DNA of 64,000 nt from Ptychodera flava (taxonomy: Eukaryota; Hemichordata; Enteropneusta; Ptychoderidae), in assembly GCF_041260155.1 (NCBI RefSeq), contig NC_091935.1, positions 6,253,501 through 6,317,500 of the forward strand, in the 5' to 3' direction. This document shows, one piece after another, positions 26,101-36,031 of this stretch. Position numbers and translations under genes: made by a program. Each line of letters starts with the position of its first letter. Position 1 is the stretch's first letter. The notes below the pieces were generated by a model, which was not told the DNA's origin, did not search any database, and was given only the letters and a program-made list of their open reading frames with translations.

Positions 26101-29100
26101 TCAGTGTTCCCTCTTTCCATGACACCACCCAAACCGCCCAGATATTCAGATACTGATATGGGCCCCATGCAGTCTCAACTCTGCCAGTACCGCCCTAAAT
26201 CATGGGGAAAATACATCAACCAAGGTCAACTCTATCACTTTGCTTTGCTTTTAAAGACTCTCATTGTGCTTGGAAGATCTATTTGAATTTAGATGACGCG
26301 ATTTCCATCTTTCAAGGGACAACATAGGTATGCAAGAAAGCTTATCGTGTCTTCTCATTTAGAAAACAGAAGGATCATTCCAAGCCTGACGCTTCCATGG
26401 AACATCAATGGTAGGTAAAAAAAATATTGGGTTTGTTTCTAGTCATTGACATGTGAACACGCTCGGAACTAATTTGGGATAATTGGATGGTGAAGTAATG
26501 TCTGTATAATCTGCATATGTAAGCTAATCAATCTGCTTTTCTTTCACGTTACACACTTGTTTTTATGAGTACTTTGCAATATTGCAACATTCAGCGATAG
26601 GACACCAAACACTTTTGAGAAATTTGAAGCATAAGAAGAGCCAATTATCCCAAATTAGTTCCAATCGTGTTTGTGGCAAAAATGATGCGGCGACGCGATT
26701 TTTCAAACATTTTTTTTTTCATTTTTGGTGGAATTTGATACTTTTCCCTTTTTTCTATAGGGGCAAATGAAAAACAGGAAAAAAAAGTTTGACGCGCACA
26801 CTTTGAAGTGATGGAGGCAGTGACCAGAAATAAATCAATTTTTTGTCTTACAGTCACTGTGCTACTATGAATTCATGTATGAAAAGTTTGGTATATGCTG
26901 CTGTGAATATCTTCTATATGCATCGGTAATTTTGTTGGGGAAGAATTAAATTGCATGATTTAATGTGTACAACCTGTCAAATACTATCAGTATTAACTTG
27001 ACAGCGTAAGCAGAAAATGAACAATTGTATGGGATTCGAAGATTAGCATATAATTACTATCTATTCGTTACATAAGAGAATTCCTTTGATTGACGCTTGT
27101 GTCACCAGGTGTTGAATGCGTATATATTGGTGTAAAGGTCTTCTGTCTTCAGTCTCGGTCGAAACTCCACGATGTCCACACAAGTATTTTTTTTTGTGTG
27201 TATATTCTCTAAATCTTGTGATGCAGTTTTATAGATCTTGTAAGGCGTTGCCTTTTGACAATGCGTTGTAAGGGGAGGGGGAATTGTGTAATAAACGTGG
27301 TGAGTTTTACGAGGGTACACAGTACGCTCGTGGGGTGTGACGACCCACATACCGCATATTATCCCTGTTGTGCATCATTTAATTATCAATTCTCGAAGTT
27401 CTGTATAGATGTAGAATATCATAGATTCTTTTGAAAAATTCTGAGTATGAGGGGGATACGCCCTTCGGCGTGCTCAGTCCCGGATTGTTCTCTTTAATTT
27501 TTCACCCTTTCACCCCATGCCCTTCTGTAGAGGTCCATCTTTTCCAGTGAAAGCAATAGGATTGGACCAAACCATGGTGCTGAAAGGGTTAATATATGGA
27601 GATAAAGTAATGGTCACATGCTGTGTGTCTACACTCCTCAGGAACTACTTTACAAATACAAAGATGATAGCATTCTTTTGTAAGCTGCACAATCAATGGA
27701 TTGATGACCGACAACGATGTGTGTCATTTTTGAGCTGGTTTCATTGTAACAGGTACCTGTTCCCCTCCTACCTTTCAATTTTGGTCGCTTCCGTCGTGGT
27801 TCGGTCTGTTTGTGGTTCGGTAACTTCCTTGTCAATGACTTCGCAGACGCCCGACCCAAGGCAAAGTCCGTCGGCTGGAAATAGTTCACAATCAAGGCTG
27901 TCGGGCCACTGGACGCCGAAGCGCTGCATGAGACCAGCGCATCTATCCTTTGCTGTCTGGCATAAACCACGACATGGTGGAATAGGATCTTCAACCAGAA
28001 TACACACCGGAGCATAGGTGTAACAGAGAAAACGCTTCAAGTGTGGTGAACACTCAGCTTCAATCAGCGGCCAAAACTGGTGGACTTCCAACCTGGCTTC
28101 ATTTTGAGACTCGTGGTTCAGAAAATTTGGAAGTATGGTTTCAGAGTAACCCAGTCCTTGGCATAAAGGTACGGTTAAAGGCTCACATCGCGGGCTGAAT
28201 TGAGACAAATAAAGAAAAAAGCAAACCATCACTTATGTCTTTTAATTCCACAAACTTGTTAAATACTGTTTGAACCGAAAGTTGGAAACATTCAGCAAGT
28301 TAACAATGGAAGGGAGTAAAGTGAAATTCAGACAATACGTCCAGTGTTGCTTTTACAAACAAGATGCGAACCTGTATTCTCACATAAGAGCTTTATGAAT
28401 GTATCTTGACTAGGACATTCGCTTATAGCCTGTCTCTTGGTTTGTGCGCGCGTAAACCCAAAACCTATCTTCTCATTGCTGGTTTTTGAACTTTAGGAGA
28501 AGTGCTAAATTTGCAAATGTAAGAACAACAGGGCAGGGTGACGCAAGCATGGGCCCACGGTCCCTCTATCACGGTACCGGTGATAGAGGGGCCGTGCATG
28601 GTTCAACGGATTCCGCTTATTTCATGTAATTTATCCTGATTGGTTGACACGAAGCCTCCTTGAACTTGCTGGGCTCAATATCCTTCCAGATTATGGAAAC
28701 ATCATTTTAACAGCTTCAAATATTCTCTTTAAAATCTGAGAGATATTGAGTCATTTACTTGTTTGTTTACTTTTACAGCCGTATTAGGCAGAGCAACGGG
28801 TATCAATATAAACATAGGGCCAAAGTCCTGAAGCTACTATAGACATGGATACAAAAATTAAGTATTTCCTTACTGTATGAAATTATCTCACTAAGGTCAT
28901 CCTATGGACAAGTAAACTAAATATTAAAGCTGTCTGACCAGCGGTTTTGAAAGAACAAGCAACTCAACAGTTGACAGAGCTCTGTTGAGTTATGTAGAGA
29001 ATAACCTTTTGTGACACATGTATTGATGAAGAAGGTGGATATCTTTGGTTAACATTGTGAGTTCTGTTTAATAAGTTGAGACTGTACATACTCAGAGAAA

Positions 29101-32100
29101 GCACACTGAAGAGACAAAGGTTTCATCAAAAGCATTATAAGGAATCATGTTACACTTTCATTGCACTGTTTACACAGATTGCATAATTGCTATAAATAGC
29201 ACATGAGGAATCTTTATACAGCCCAGCTTTACCATAAAAACCCTATCACTTTGACCACTCTTTTAATTGACCACTCTATTTTTTTCCTCAAAAAGTAATT
29301 TTATTTTATCCTTACCAAGTCAACCATAAATGGAAATTAGAACTTTCTCTATCTCTATCTCTATCTCTATTGACTATTTTGAGCAATTTCTTTTAGATAA
29401 CATACAGGGCACAATAAATGACGGTTCAGAATATGTCAAAGTTGGGATTCAGGAAAGTTGCCTTTACATGTTTTAATCCTCCAAGATGGTAAGCATTTCA
29501 CTATGAACTGTCAAAAAAAGTTGAACTTTCTGATAATTCTACACTAAAATTATTTTGGCTTTGATGATTTCCTAATTAATTCAATTATTTAAAATCATAT
29601 TAATTATTTTTTTCTGGGTGAATTGATAGGGTTTATACAGTACAAAATTACATACAATGTAAGTCAAATTTTGACCAAAAATGACAAAAAAATTCCTTAA
29701 AAATACAGATTTGCATATTTCATCACAATTTGAACAAGTCTAAGTTGGGTTACCCCTAGGGACCTGTATACCAAATAACAAAGCTGTCTGACCAGCGGTT
29801 ATGAAGAAGAAGATTTTTTACCAAAACACCTTTTTTGGCATTAATTTGCCTATTTTCAACAATATCAAAAAATTAAAAAAAAAAGTTTCTCAAAATCGTA
29901 TTTTTCATCTACACAACAAATATCAAATCAGTAAGTACTGCGGTTCTCAAGATATTTGAGTGGACGGACGCCTCACAAACGGACATACATACATACATAC
30001 ATATACATACATACATACATACATACATACATACATACATACATACATACATACATACATACATACATACATACAGACTGACGACGGACGCCGGACGGAT
30101 ACCCATCCCAATAGCTTCTATAGACTATAGTCTATAGTAGCTAAAAACAATTAAAACATAGCACCTAGCATGCTTATAAAATTCTCAAATAATCTAAATT
30201 ACGGTTTTGTTTGTTCATCTCAGTATATAATACACTGACACATTTTAGTGCTATGACATCACAGGAAATTCAAATGATGGTAACTGTGAGATTCTTTACT
30301 GCATGCATAAATGGAAGCGATGACCATTTACTTTTGCACCTATGGATTTGCAGGATTTGTCTGGTCACCGTCCAAAGCACTTGAACTTGTCTTACCTAGC
30401 TTTGTTTGTCGTTTCTGTCGTAAGAGGGTTCGTTGGTGGTTCGGTAGTCTCTATGTTTTCGCCTACATCAAACCCGACACACAGCCCTACAGTTGGCAAG
30501 TCTCCACAATCGGCTACATCATGCCACTGGAAACCATATTGCCCCATGAGTCTGCTGCACCCGTCCTTTGCTGCTTGGCACAAAGCACGACATGGCGGAA
30601 TGGGGTCTTCCAACACCGTACACACCGGAGCGTAAATAGAGCACAGTAACTGCTTCATGTGTCGTGAACACCCAGATTCAATCAGCGGCCCAAACTGGCT
30701 GACTTCTAACCCGGCTTCGTCTTGAGAATCCTGGTTTCTAAAATTCGGAAATATGACTTCAGAGTAACCCAGCCCTTGGCATAAAGGTATGGTTAACGAC
30801 TCACATCTTGAATGAAGTGGATATAGAGGTGGACTTGATGCAAGCCTGTGAATAAAAATATAATTTTGTGAATGCGGTATAGTAGAGTAATCGAGACACT
30901 GTTCTCTTCATAGCGACGTAGTGGAGTTATATCGTTCGTGAGATTCTTACCAACAGATGCGTACATGCACGACATTGAGTGTTCATCCAATAGATCCACG
31001 CTCTATACAGCAGTGAAGACGGCGTAGGCGTGTATTGCGGTCATCTCATTACGGTGAAAGCATTTCGTATAAAATGTAACATTAATGCGTTTTAATTGGC
31101 TGAAATGTCTTTATTTAAAACAATCATTGACTTGAATTAAGTCTAATACGAATATATAAAAACAGATGATGCGATAATCGCAAACTATCGGATTGATAGT
31201 GGGAAGTTGATTTCGTCTGAAATCAGTGAAAGAGAGCGGTGGTACTAATCGTACCTTGATTCCGTTGATGTATCTGATGCAAGACACAGTCCTTCAGTTG
31301 GAAATAGTTCGCAATTCAATCTATCGGGCCACTGGAAGCCAAATCGCTGCATGAGATCTTCACATCCATCCTTTGCTGCTTGGCACAAGCCACGACATGG
31401 CGGAACAGGTACTTCCAACACCGTACACACCGGAGCATAGATGTAACACAGAAATGGCTTCAACCACGGTGAACACTGTATCTCTATCAGCGGCCAAAAC
31501 TGGTGGACTTCCAGCCCGGCTTCGTCTTGAGAATCGTGGTTAAGAAAATTCGGAAACACGGCCTCAGAGTAATCAAGTCCTTTGCATAAAGGTATGGTTA
31601 ATGGTTCACACTGTCGGCTGAATCGAGAAAAATAAAGAGAAAAGAAAACCCATCAACAGACGTGCGCATGTCTCGTCCCACAAATTTTTACTTGAAGTAT
31701 TTGTGCCAAAGTTTAAAAAAATGATCAGTAATTTACTGCAGGTAGGAAATGTATCTTCATTAGGACGTTCGCATACAACCTGTCTCTTAGTTTGCGCACG
31801 CGTAAACGCAAAACCTATCTTCGCATCGCTGGTTTTGAACTTTGAGAGGAAATACTAATTTGCAAATGAGAGAACAACATAGGGCAGGATAACGTTAGAA
31901 TGGGCCCATGGATTCCTCGTTGAGATTAGTTGTAAATTTACTGATGGTGCTACGCCAGAACTTTCAATGAGATCCAGTATCGCAACCCAAACACAGTTAT
32001 TACATACTTATTAAACCAGACATCATTCATCACATAAATTATTCGAATTCAACATTTTCTATTTTTTGTTTCGGGGAATAAAACAAAGATCACAACTTAT

Positions 32101-34224
32101 CTGTTGTTACTAGCACTGTCAGCAAGATGTGGATACAAAGACGTTACCAAATAAATCATCTTTTACAACTTTCGGATCTCGTGATGCGCTGACCGTTCAC
32201 ATTAGTAAATTGTCCAAATATTATAATCCAAGCAAAACGTGGTCTCAATCGTACCTTGCTATTGTCGTCGATTCTGTTGTAGTTTGGCTGGTTGATCGTC
32301 CCTGGATCTCTGTGGAGTCCTCAAGACATAGCCCTTCAGTTGGAAATTGTTCGCAATTTAATCTATCGGGCCACTGGAAGCCATATTGCCGCATGAGATC
32401 TTCACATCCATCCTTTGCTGCTTGACATAAGCCACGACATGGCGGAACAAGTTCTTCCAACACCGTACACACCGGAGCATAGATGTAACAGAGAAGTGGC
32501 TTCAACTGTGGAGAACACTGTGTCTCGATCAGCGGCCAAAACTGGCTGACTTCCAACTTGGCTTCATCTTGAGAATCGTGGTTCAGAAAATTCGGAAACA
32601 CGGTTTCAGAGTAACCAAGTTCTTGGCATAAAGGTATAGATAACGGTTCACACTGTCGGCTGTATTGAGACAAATAAAGACAAAAGCAAACAATCAGCAG
32701 AAGTGCGCATGTCCTGTTCCACAGATTTGTCACTTCCAATGTTCGTACCAAAGATTTAAAACAATAATTAGCGACGTTCTGCTGGTAGGGAATAAAGCGA
32801 AATTCGGACAATGGGTTTTATATCACTCGTCCTGTATACATTCAACGTTGTTTTCACAAACAAAATGCCAACCTTAGACTTGGTTCAAGTCTATGAATTT
32901 AAAAAAAAATCATTTGTAATACATGTAGTTTCTCTTGTGCCTCTCCTATTTCGTACAAACCTATTTGGAATTCAGCAGCCCAGGCCGGGTTTACCAAGCG
33001 TTATCTTTGAGTTAGTGAGATAGTTTCAGCGGATTCCGGGAGAACCTCCGCTGTGTAGCGTGCACCCAATTCATCACATTCACCGCACTCCCGCGTTTCA
33101 AATAAAAACAGAACACAAATCATCGTGTTCATCTCACTCAAATATTCACAAATCACAGACTTGAATCAAGTCTATGCCAACCTGTATTTTCACACAATGG
33201 AATTATGAATGTATCTTTCTGAGGACATTACCCGTTAATCTGCATCTTAGTTAATAGTGCGTAAACCCAAACCTATCTTTTCATTGCTGGTTTTTGATTT
33301 TGAAGAAAAATAGTAAATTTGCAAATGAGAGAACGACTAGGGTGATGACGTTAGCATAGGCCAATTGATTTCCGCATACTTGGCGTAGTTTAACCGCGTC
33401 CCGATTGGCTGTAAATTTTACAGACGGTGCTACGTCAGAATTCATTACGAGAAGCAGTAGGCCTATCGCAACCCAAAACAGTTATTACATACAACGTCAT
33501 TTCTCTCACCAATCATACGAACTTAACATTTTCTATTTTTTGCTTCTGTGGATAATAAAAGATCACAATTTATCTGTTGTTACCAGCACTGTCAGCAAGA
33601 TGTGGATACAAAAGACGTTACCCAACAACTCATCTTTTACAACTTTCGCGTCACGTGATGCGCTTACCGCTCACATTATCAATATCGTCCAAGCAAAACG
33701 TTGTGCCAATCGTACCTTGCTATTGTTGTTGATTCCCTCGTGAGTTGGCGGGTTGATCGTTCTTGGTCCTCAGCGTAGTCTTCAACATCTGACCCAATAC
33801 ACAATCCTTCAGTTGGAAATTGTTCGCAATTCAATCTATCGGGCCACTGGAAAGCAAACTGCTGCATGTGACCTGCGCATCCATTCTTTGCTGCTTGGCA
33901 CAGGCCACGACATGGCGGAACAGGTTCTTCAAAAAAAAATATCGTACACATCGGAGCATAGATGTAACACAGAAATGGCTTCAACTGCGGTGAACACTGT
34001 ATTTCGATCAGCGGTGAAAACTCAATCATTTTCAACTCCGCCACGTCTTGAGAACTCTGGTCCAGAATATTCGGAAACATTGTTTCAGAATAGCCCAGTC
34101 CTTCGCATAAAGATAAGGTTAACGGCTCACATCGTCGGCTAGTATTCGCTGAAACTTTATCGACCACCAGCAGAATTATCAACGCCAAAATGTGACATTC
34201 ATATTTCAGTGGATGCGGTACCAT
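21972..34224 (-). CDS. Secreted protein with seven tandem Frizzled CRDs (spliced, 7 coding exons)
   Basis: Model on the minus strand: 34224-33716, 32659-32255, 31617-31255, 30845-30396, 28194-27772, 25047-24631, 22320-21972. Exon 1 has the only start codon and signal peptide (residues 1-26). Each exon carries one complete ten-cysteine Frizzled CRD plus a Thr-rich linker. Every donor is AG|GTA(C/G/A)G-like in phase 2 (codon AG|x) and every acceptor is phase 2. Internal exons are 405, 363, 450, 423 and 417 bases, all multiples of three. The last ends in TGA just after the tenth cysteine, ~100 bases before AATAAA. Total is 2916 bases, 971 residues. The CRDs read like Frizzled-5/8 (for example NHDSQDEAGLEVHQFWPL), so it probably binds Wnts outside the cell. 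No membrane helix, netrin or kringle domain is seen. The alternative of seven separate genes would leave six without start or signal peptide. Confidence 0.78.
22370..22441. repeat. (TA)n microsatellite in the last intron
   Basis: TA runs with small breaks immediately upstream of the CRD7 acceptor. Confidence 0.95.
22614..22785 (-). mobile_element. tRNA-derived SINE, copy 2
   Basis: On the minus strand: GGCACCGTGGAGCATGGCAG with 'gcagtggttaggg' (A box), 'gtgagttcgagacc' (B box, present twice through an internal duplication), and the tail 'tgcccttgagcaaggcac'. Same family as at 6.9-7.1 kb. Lies in the last intron of the seven-CRD gene. Confidence 0.7.
23079..23232. repeat. (TA)n followed by (TG)n/TGTC microsatellite
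   Basis: A TA run to about 23142, then TG with interspersed TC to about 23232. Confidence 0.95.
23680..23777 (-). pseudogene. Decayed eighth CRD exon in the last intron
   Basis: An acceptor-like TTCTGTTCAG|TCCGCGATGTGAG is followed by a recognisable CRD start (PRCE, then CQEMDYTETVFPNFL). One extra base then shifts the frame inside what would be NHDSQDEAGL, after which similarity fades. No donor is seen. It lies between CRD6 and CRD7 exons, as expected for a duplicated exon that has died. If spliced in, it would break the reading frame. Confidence 0.7.
23815..24590. repeat. ~140-bp tandem repeat, about five units, related to 28.8-30.1 kb
   Basis: The phrase 'accaaataccaaagc' recurs near 24033, 24169, 24310 and 24450 (spacing 136-141). 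Units contain 'tttgaccaaaaatgacaaaaattgcc' and 'tttgcatatttcaccacaattt'. The same phrases fill the TIR element at 28.8-30.1 kb, so this is probably a partial copy of it. Ends not found. Confidence 0.65.
24631..25047 (-). CDS. Seven-CRD gene, exon for CRD6
   Basis: 417 bases. Acceptor TCTCAATTCAG|ACCGCG, donor AACAG|GTAGGG, phase 2 both sides. Residues 717-856. Ten cysteines; EVNQFWPLIEAECSP. The N-glycosylation site YNET is kept, unlike CRD1-5. A stop in the same frame lies upstream of the acceptor, so this exon cannot start a protein on its own except from an internal Met. Confidence 0.8.
27772..28194 (-). CDS. Seven-CRD gene, exon for CRD5
   Basis: 423 bases. Acceptor TCTCAATTCAG|CCCGCG, donor GAAAG|GTAGGA, phase 2 both sides. 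Residues 576-717. Ten CRD cysteines plus an extra one in the linker (GSGVCEV), the only odd cysteine in the seven repeats. Groove segment EVHQFWPLIEAECSP. The frame continues upstream only to a Met 12 codons before the acceptor (28232). Confidence 0.8.
28440..28640. repeat. Intron block shared with 31.8-31.98 and 33.25-33.5 kb
   Basis: 'aacccaaaacctatctt' then 'attgctggttttt' and 'gcaaatg...gaacaac' occur in the same order in three introns of the seven-CRD gene, showing that exon and intron sequence were duplicated together. Confidence 0.8.
28556..28596. mobile_element. ~41-bp perfect-type hairpin insertion
   Basis: CACGGTCCCTCTATCACGGT and its near inverted complement GGTGATAGAGGGGCCGTG sit back to back. 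The paralogous intron at 31.9 kb reads straight through (GGGCCCATGGATTCC), giving an empty site. Confidence 0.6.
28832..30142. mobile_element. 1.3-kb TIR element with tandem units and terminal palindrome
   Basis: Left end AGCTACTATAGAC and right end GTCTATAGTAGCT are exact inverted complements. The right end is part of a larger palindrome (AGCTTCTATAGAC TATA GTCTATAGTAGCT). Inside are units with 'tttgaccaaaaatgacaaaa' and 'tttgcatatttcatcacaattt', then a CATA microsatellite and GGAC-rich DNA before the right end. It sits in the intron between CRD4 and CRD5. No transposase frame is seen, so it is non-autonomous. Confidence 0.7.
29985..30075. repeat. (CATA)n microsatellite
   Basis: CATA units with one break near 30001, inside the TIR element described for this intron. 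Confidence 0.97.
30396..30845 (-). CDS. Seven-CRD gene, exon for CRD4
   Basis: 450 bases. Acceptor TTTTTATTCACAG|GCTTGC lies 39 bases further upstream than the acceptor position in the other repeats, adding an N-terminal stretch (LASSPPLYPLHS) before RCES. Donor GCTAG|GTAAGA. Phase 2 both sides. Residues 426-576. Ten cysteines; groove segment EVSQFGPLIES has Gly in place of Trp/Tyr. An in-frame TAA follows at once in the intron. Confidence 0.8.
31255..31617 (-). CDS. Seven-CRD gene, exon for CRD3
   Basis: 363 bases. Acceptor has a long pyrimidine tract (TTTTCTCGATTCAG|CCGACAG); donor ATCAAG|GTACGA; phase 2 both sides. Residues 305-426. Ten cysteines. EVHQFWPLIEIQCSP is nearly the Frizzled-5/8 consensus. 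Reading upstream without splicing meets a stop within ~40 bases of the acceptor, so splicing is needed. It has the shortest linker of the seven. Confidence 0.8.
32103..32254. repeat. Intron block shared with 33.58-33.72 kb
   Basis: 'agcactgtcagcaagatgtgg' and 'tcatcttttacaacttt' followed by 'gtgatgcgct' occur in both introns just downstream of CRD1 and CRD2 exons. The frames within are broken, so the match is intronic homology from duplication. Confidence 0.8.
32255..32659 (-). CDS. Seven-CRD gene, exon for CRD2
   Basis: 405 bases. Acceptor TCTCAATACAG|CCGACAG, donor AGCAAG|GTACGA, both phase 2. Residues 170-305 of the product. Ten cysteines from RQCEP to LCLE; groove segment EVSQFWPLIETQ. 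The frame happens to stay open upstream through the intron (to a Met at 32811) with a hydrophobic run, so a separate start there is a less likely alternative. Confidence 0.8.
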
Positions 34225-34257
34225 TTTAGATGTCTGTTCGCTAATCGCACTTATTTC
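33716..34257 (-). CDS. Seven-CRD gene, exon with start codon, signal peptide and CRD1
   Basis: A strong acceptor (CTTTTTGCAG before 34257) precedes 33 bases of 5' UTR and the ATG at 34224. Signal core ILALIILLVV; mature start near ANTSRRCEP. The CRD spans residues 32-142. It has an insertion CTIFFFEEPVPPC where other repeats have CTVLEEPVPPC, made by an extra poly-T stretch. The groove segment is changed (KMIEFSPLIEIQ instead of EVHQFWPLIEIQ). Donor AGCAAG|GTACGA, phase 2. A non-coding exon further upstream is implied by the acceptor but was not located. Confidence 0.8.
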
Positions 34258-34797
34258 CTGCAAAAAGAAGAAACAAATTCACAATAGCAGAAACCTGAGA
34301 AGCCAAGATTGCTAACATTAATTCCTACCGAGAAGAATGTACATTGTACAGTTTATTTGATAATTATATCAAAATGTTTTTGAACAAAAGAAGACTTCAC
34401 GTAAATCACTTTCACACTCTTTACAAATTCAGAAAAGACATTGTATGAAAATTGAAAATTTATTTTGCAAAGCAAGAGCCGCAATTCATGTAACGGTGGT
34501 AAAGTCTCCACATAATTTGAAATTTGACGGGTGACGTACCTGCAGATATTACAACTATCTGACGAATATCTCAGCGTCAGTTCCTCAAAGAAATACCAGA
34601 CACAACGCCTCTGACAGTGAGCGTCACTTGTTTAAGGACAGTAGACAGGAAATATTTAGTTGTGGGTTTGATGTCACGTGACTCGAACGCGTATCCTATG
34701 ATTTGATGAATCTAGAACGTTCCATTTTATCAATTAGTGGGCATGTCGACAATGTAAATGCTATCAGATTACTGATTGAAATATTGCTAATATTCTA

Positions 34798-35180
34798 AAT
34801 AGAATGCTCCATCACGTACATGGGGACGAGTGAACCGCAATCAATCAGTTGGGAAACACAAACGTGGATTCTCAAACGTTTACAATACTGTTTCGGTCTG
34901 CCACTTGTGGGGGTTAACCTTGAAACTCGTGCGATTTATAAAGATTTCACGGGCTTATTTTTGTGAAAATCAAATGATGTGTTTTTCTCCGCAGGGTCGG
35001 CGGCCATTTTGAATTTCAAGTTTCAGTAAATATTAGGTAATTTGTTTCTCTAGTACCATGTTTTGCTCGGTGACCCCTGATTTCTATCCTTGATTTTCGA
35101 AAAGAAACTGTTTGAAGTTTCCATACTGAAAGCTCTAGCAAACCGTTTAAGACTTATAATTTCGAGGTGCGTACTGCTCT
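34798..35180 (-). mobile_element. TIR family A element, copy 5
   Basis: Contains 'tctgccacttgtgggggtt', 'cggcggccattttgaatttc', 'gctcggtgacccctgatttc' and the right end 'ttcgaggtgcgtactgctct'. The left end is diverged. Confidence 0.65.
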
Positions 35181-35905
35181 AGATAGGGAGAGGAGGAATG
35201 TCTAAAGAAATGTCTGAAGGAATGACTGAAGAAAAGTCCATGGGATGTGATCATTGATCAACTCAGATAAAAGACACCAGAGTAATCAAAAGACGATGGT
35301 TTAAGCTAGCGTTGCAATTAAAAAACAAACTTTTTTTCAAAGCAATATTTGTTATCAAAGATGGCATGAAAGTCCCTACCTAATAGTATGCAATTTTTAA
35401 AAAGCTGAGAATCTACAGTTTAGTATCATGGTAGAAATAGCTTACGCGAATGATGACAGGGGTATATATTTTGGGTAGAAAACCTGAATTTTGGTATCAA
35501 TGATAAAAATTAATTTGAATCAAAAACTTAATACTACTTTACGAAATTTAATATCTCATTTGAAACAAGGTATATAAAGAAAAATCCGACATCATTTATT
35601 CTCATTCTTAAATGGCAGAGGTTCACAAATTGACTTTAAAAAAGTTACTAAAATCATGATAAGTAAAATTGAAATGACTCTTAGTCAAAATGTAATAACT
35701 TACTTGCTGAACAAAAGTGTTCGTTTTGTTATATAGTACTTAAAGTGCAAAATGTGAAGAAGTTTGCTGTAATTGTCTCGTGTACTAGAATGGATGGATA
35801 TATCAGTAACAAAATATGTCCTTACTAGAGTGCCAGAATCAAAAGACAAAAGTGATCTAAAAAAGGGATGCGCTGTGGCCAAACAATCATGGATTCCCAC
35901 AATTT

Positions 35906-36031
<126 letters not shown>

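Noticed and set aside
32660-32811. Upstream extension of CRD2 with hydrophobic run LLLIVCFCLYLSQ as an independent signal peptide
   Set aside because: The same DNA in the CRD3 and CRD6 introns has stops and forms the pyrimidine tract of the acceptor, so the open frame here looks accidental.
2795-34224. Frizzled receptors
   Set aside because: No seven-helix region follows any CRD on this strand.
21972-34263. Seven separate CRD genes
   Set aside because: Six of them would lack a start with signal peptide, and the conserved phase-2 donors and acceptors would have no purpose.
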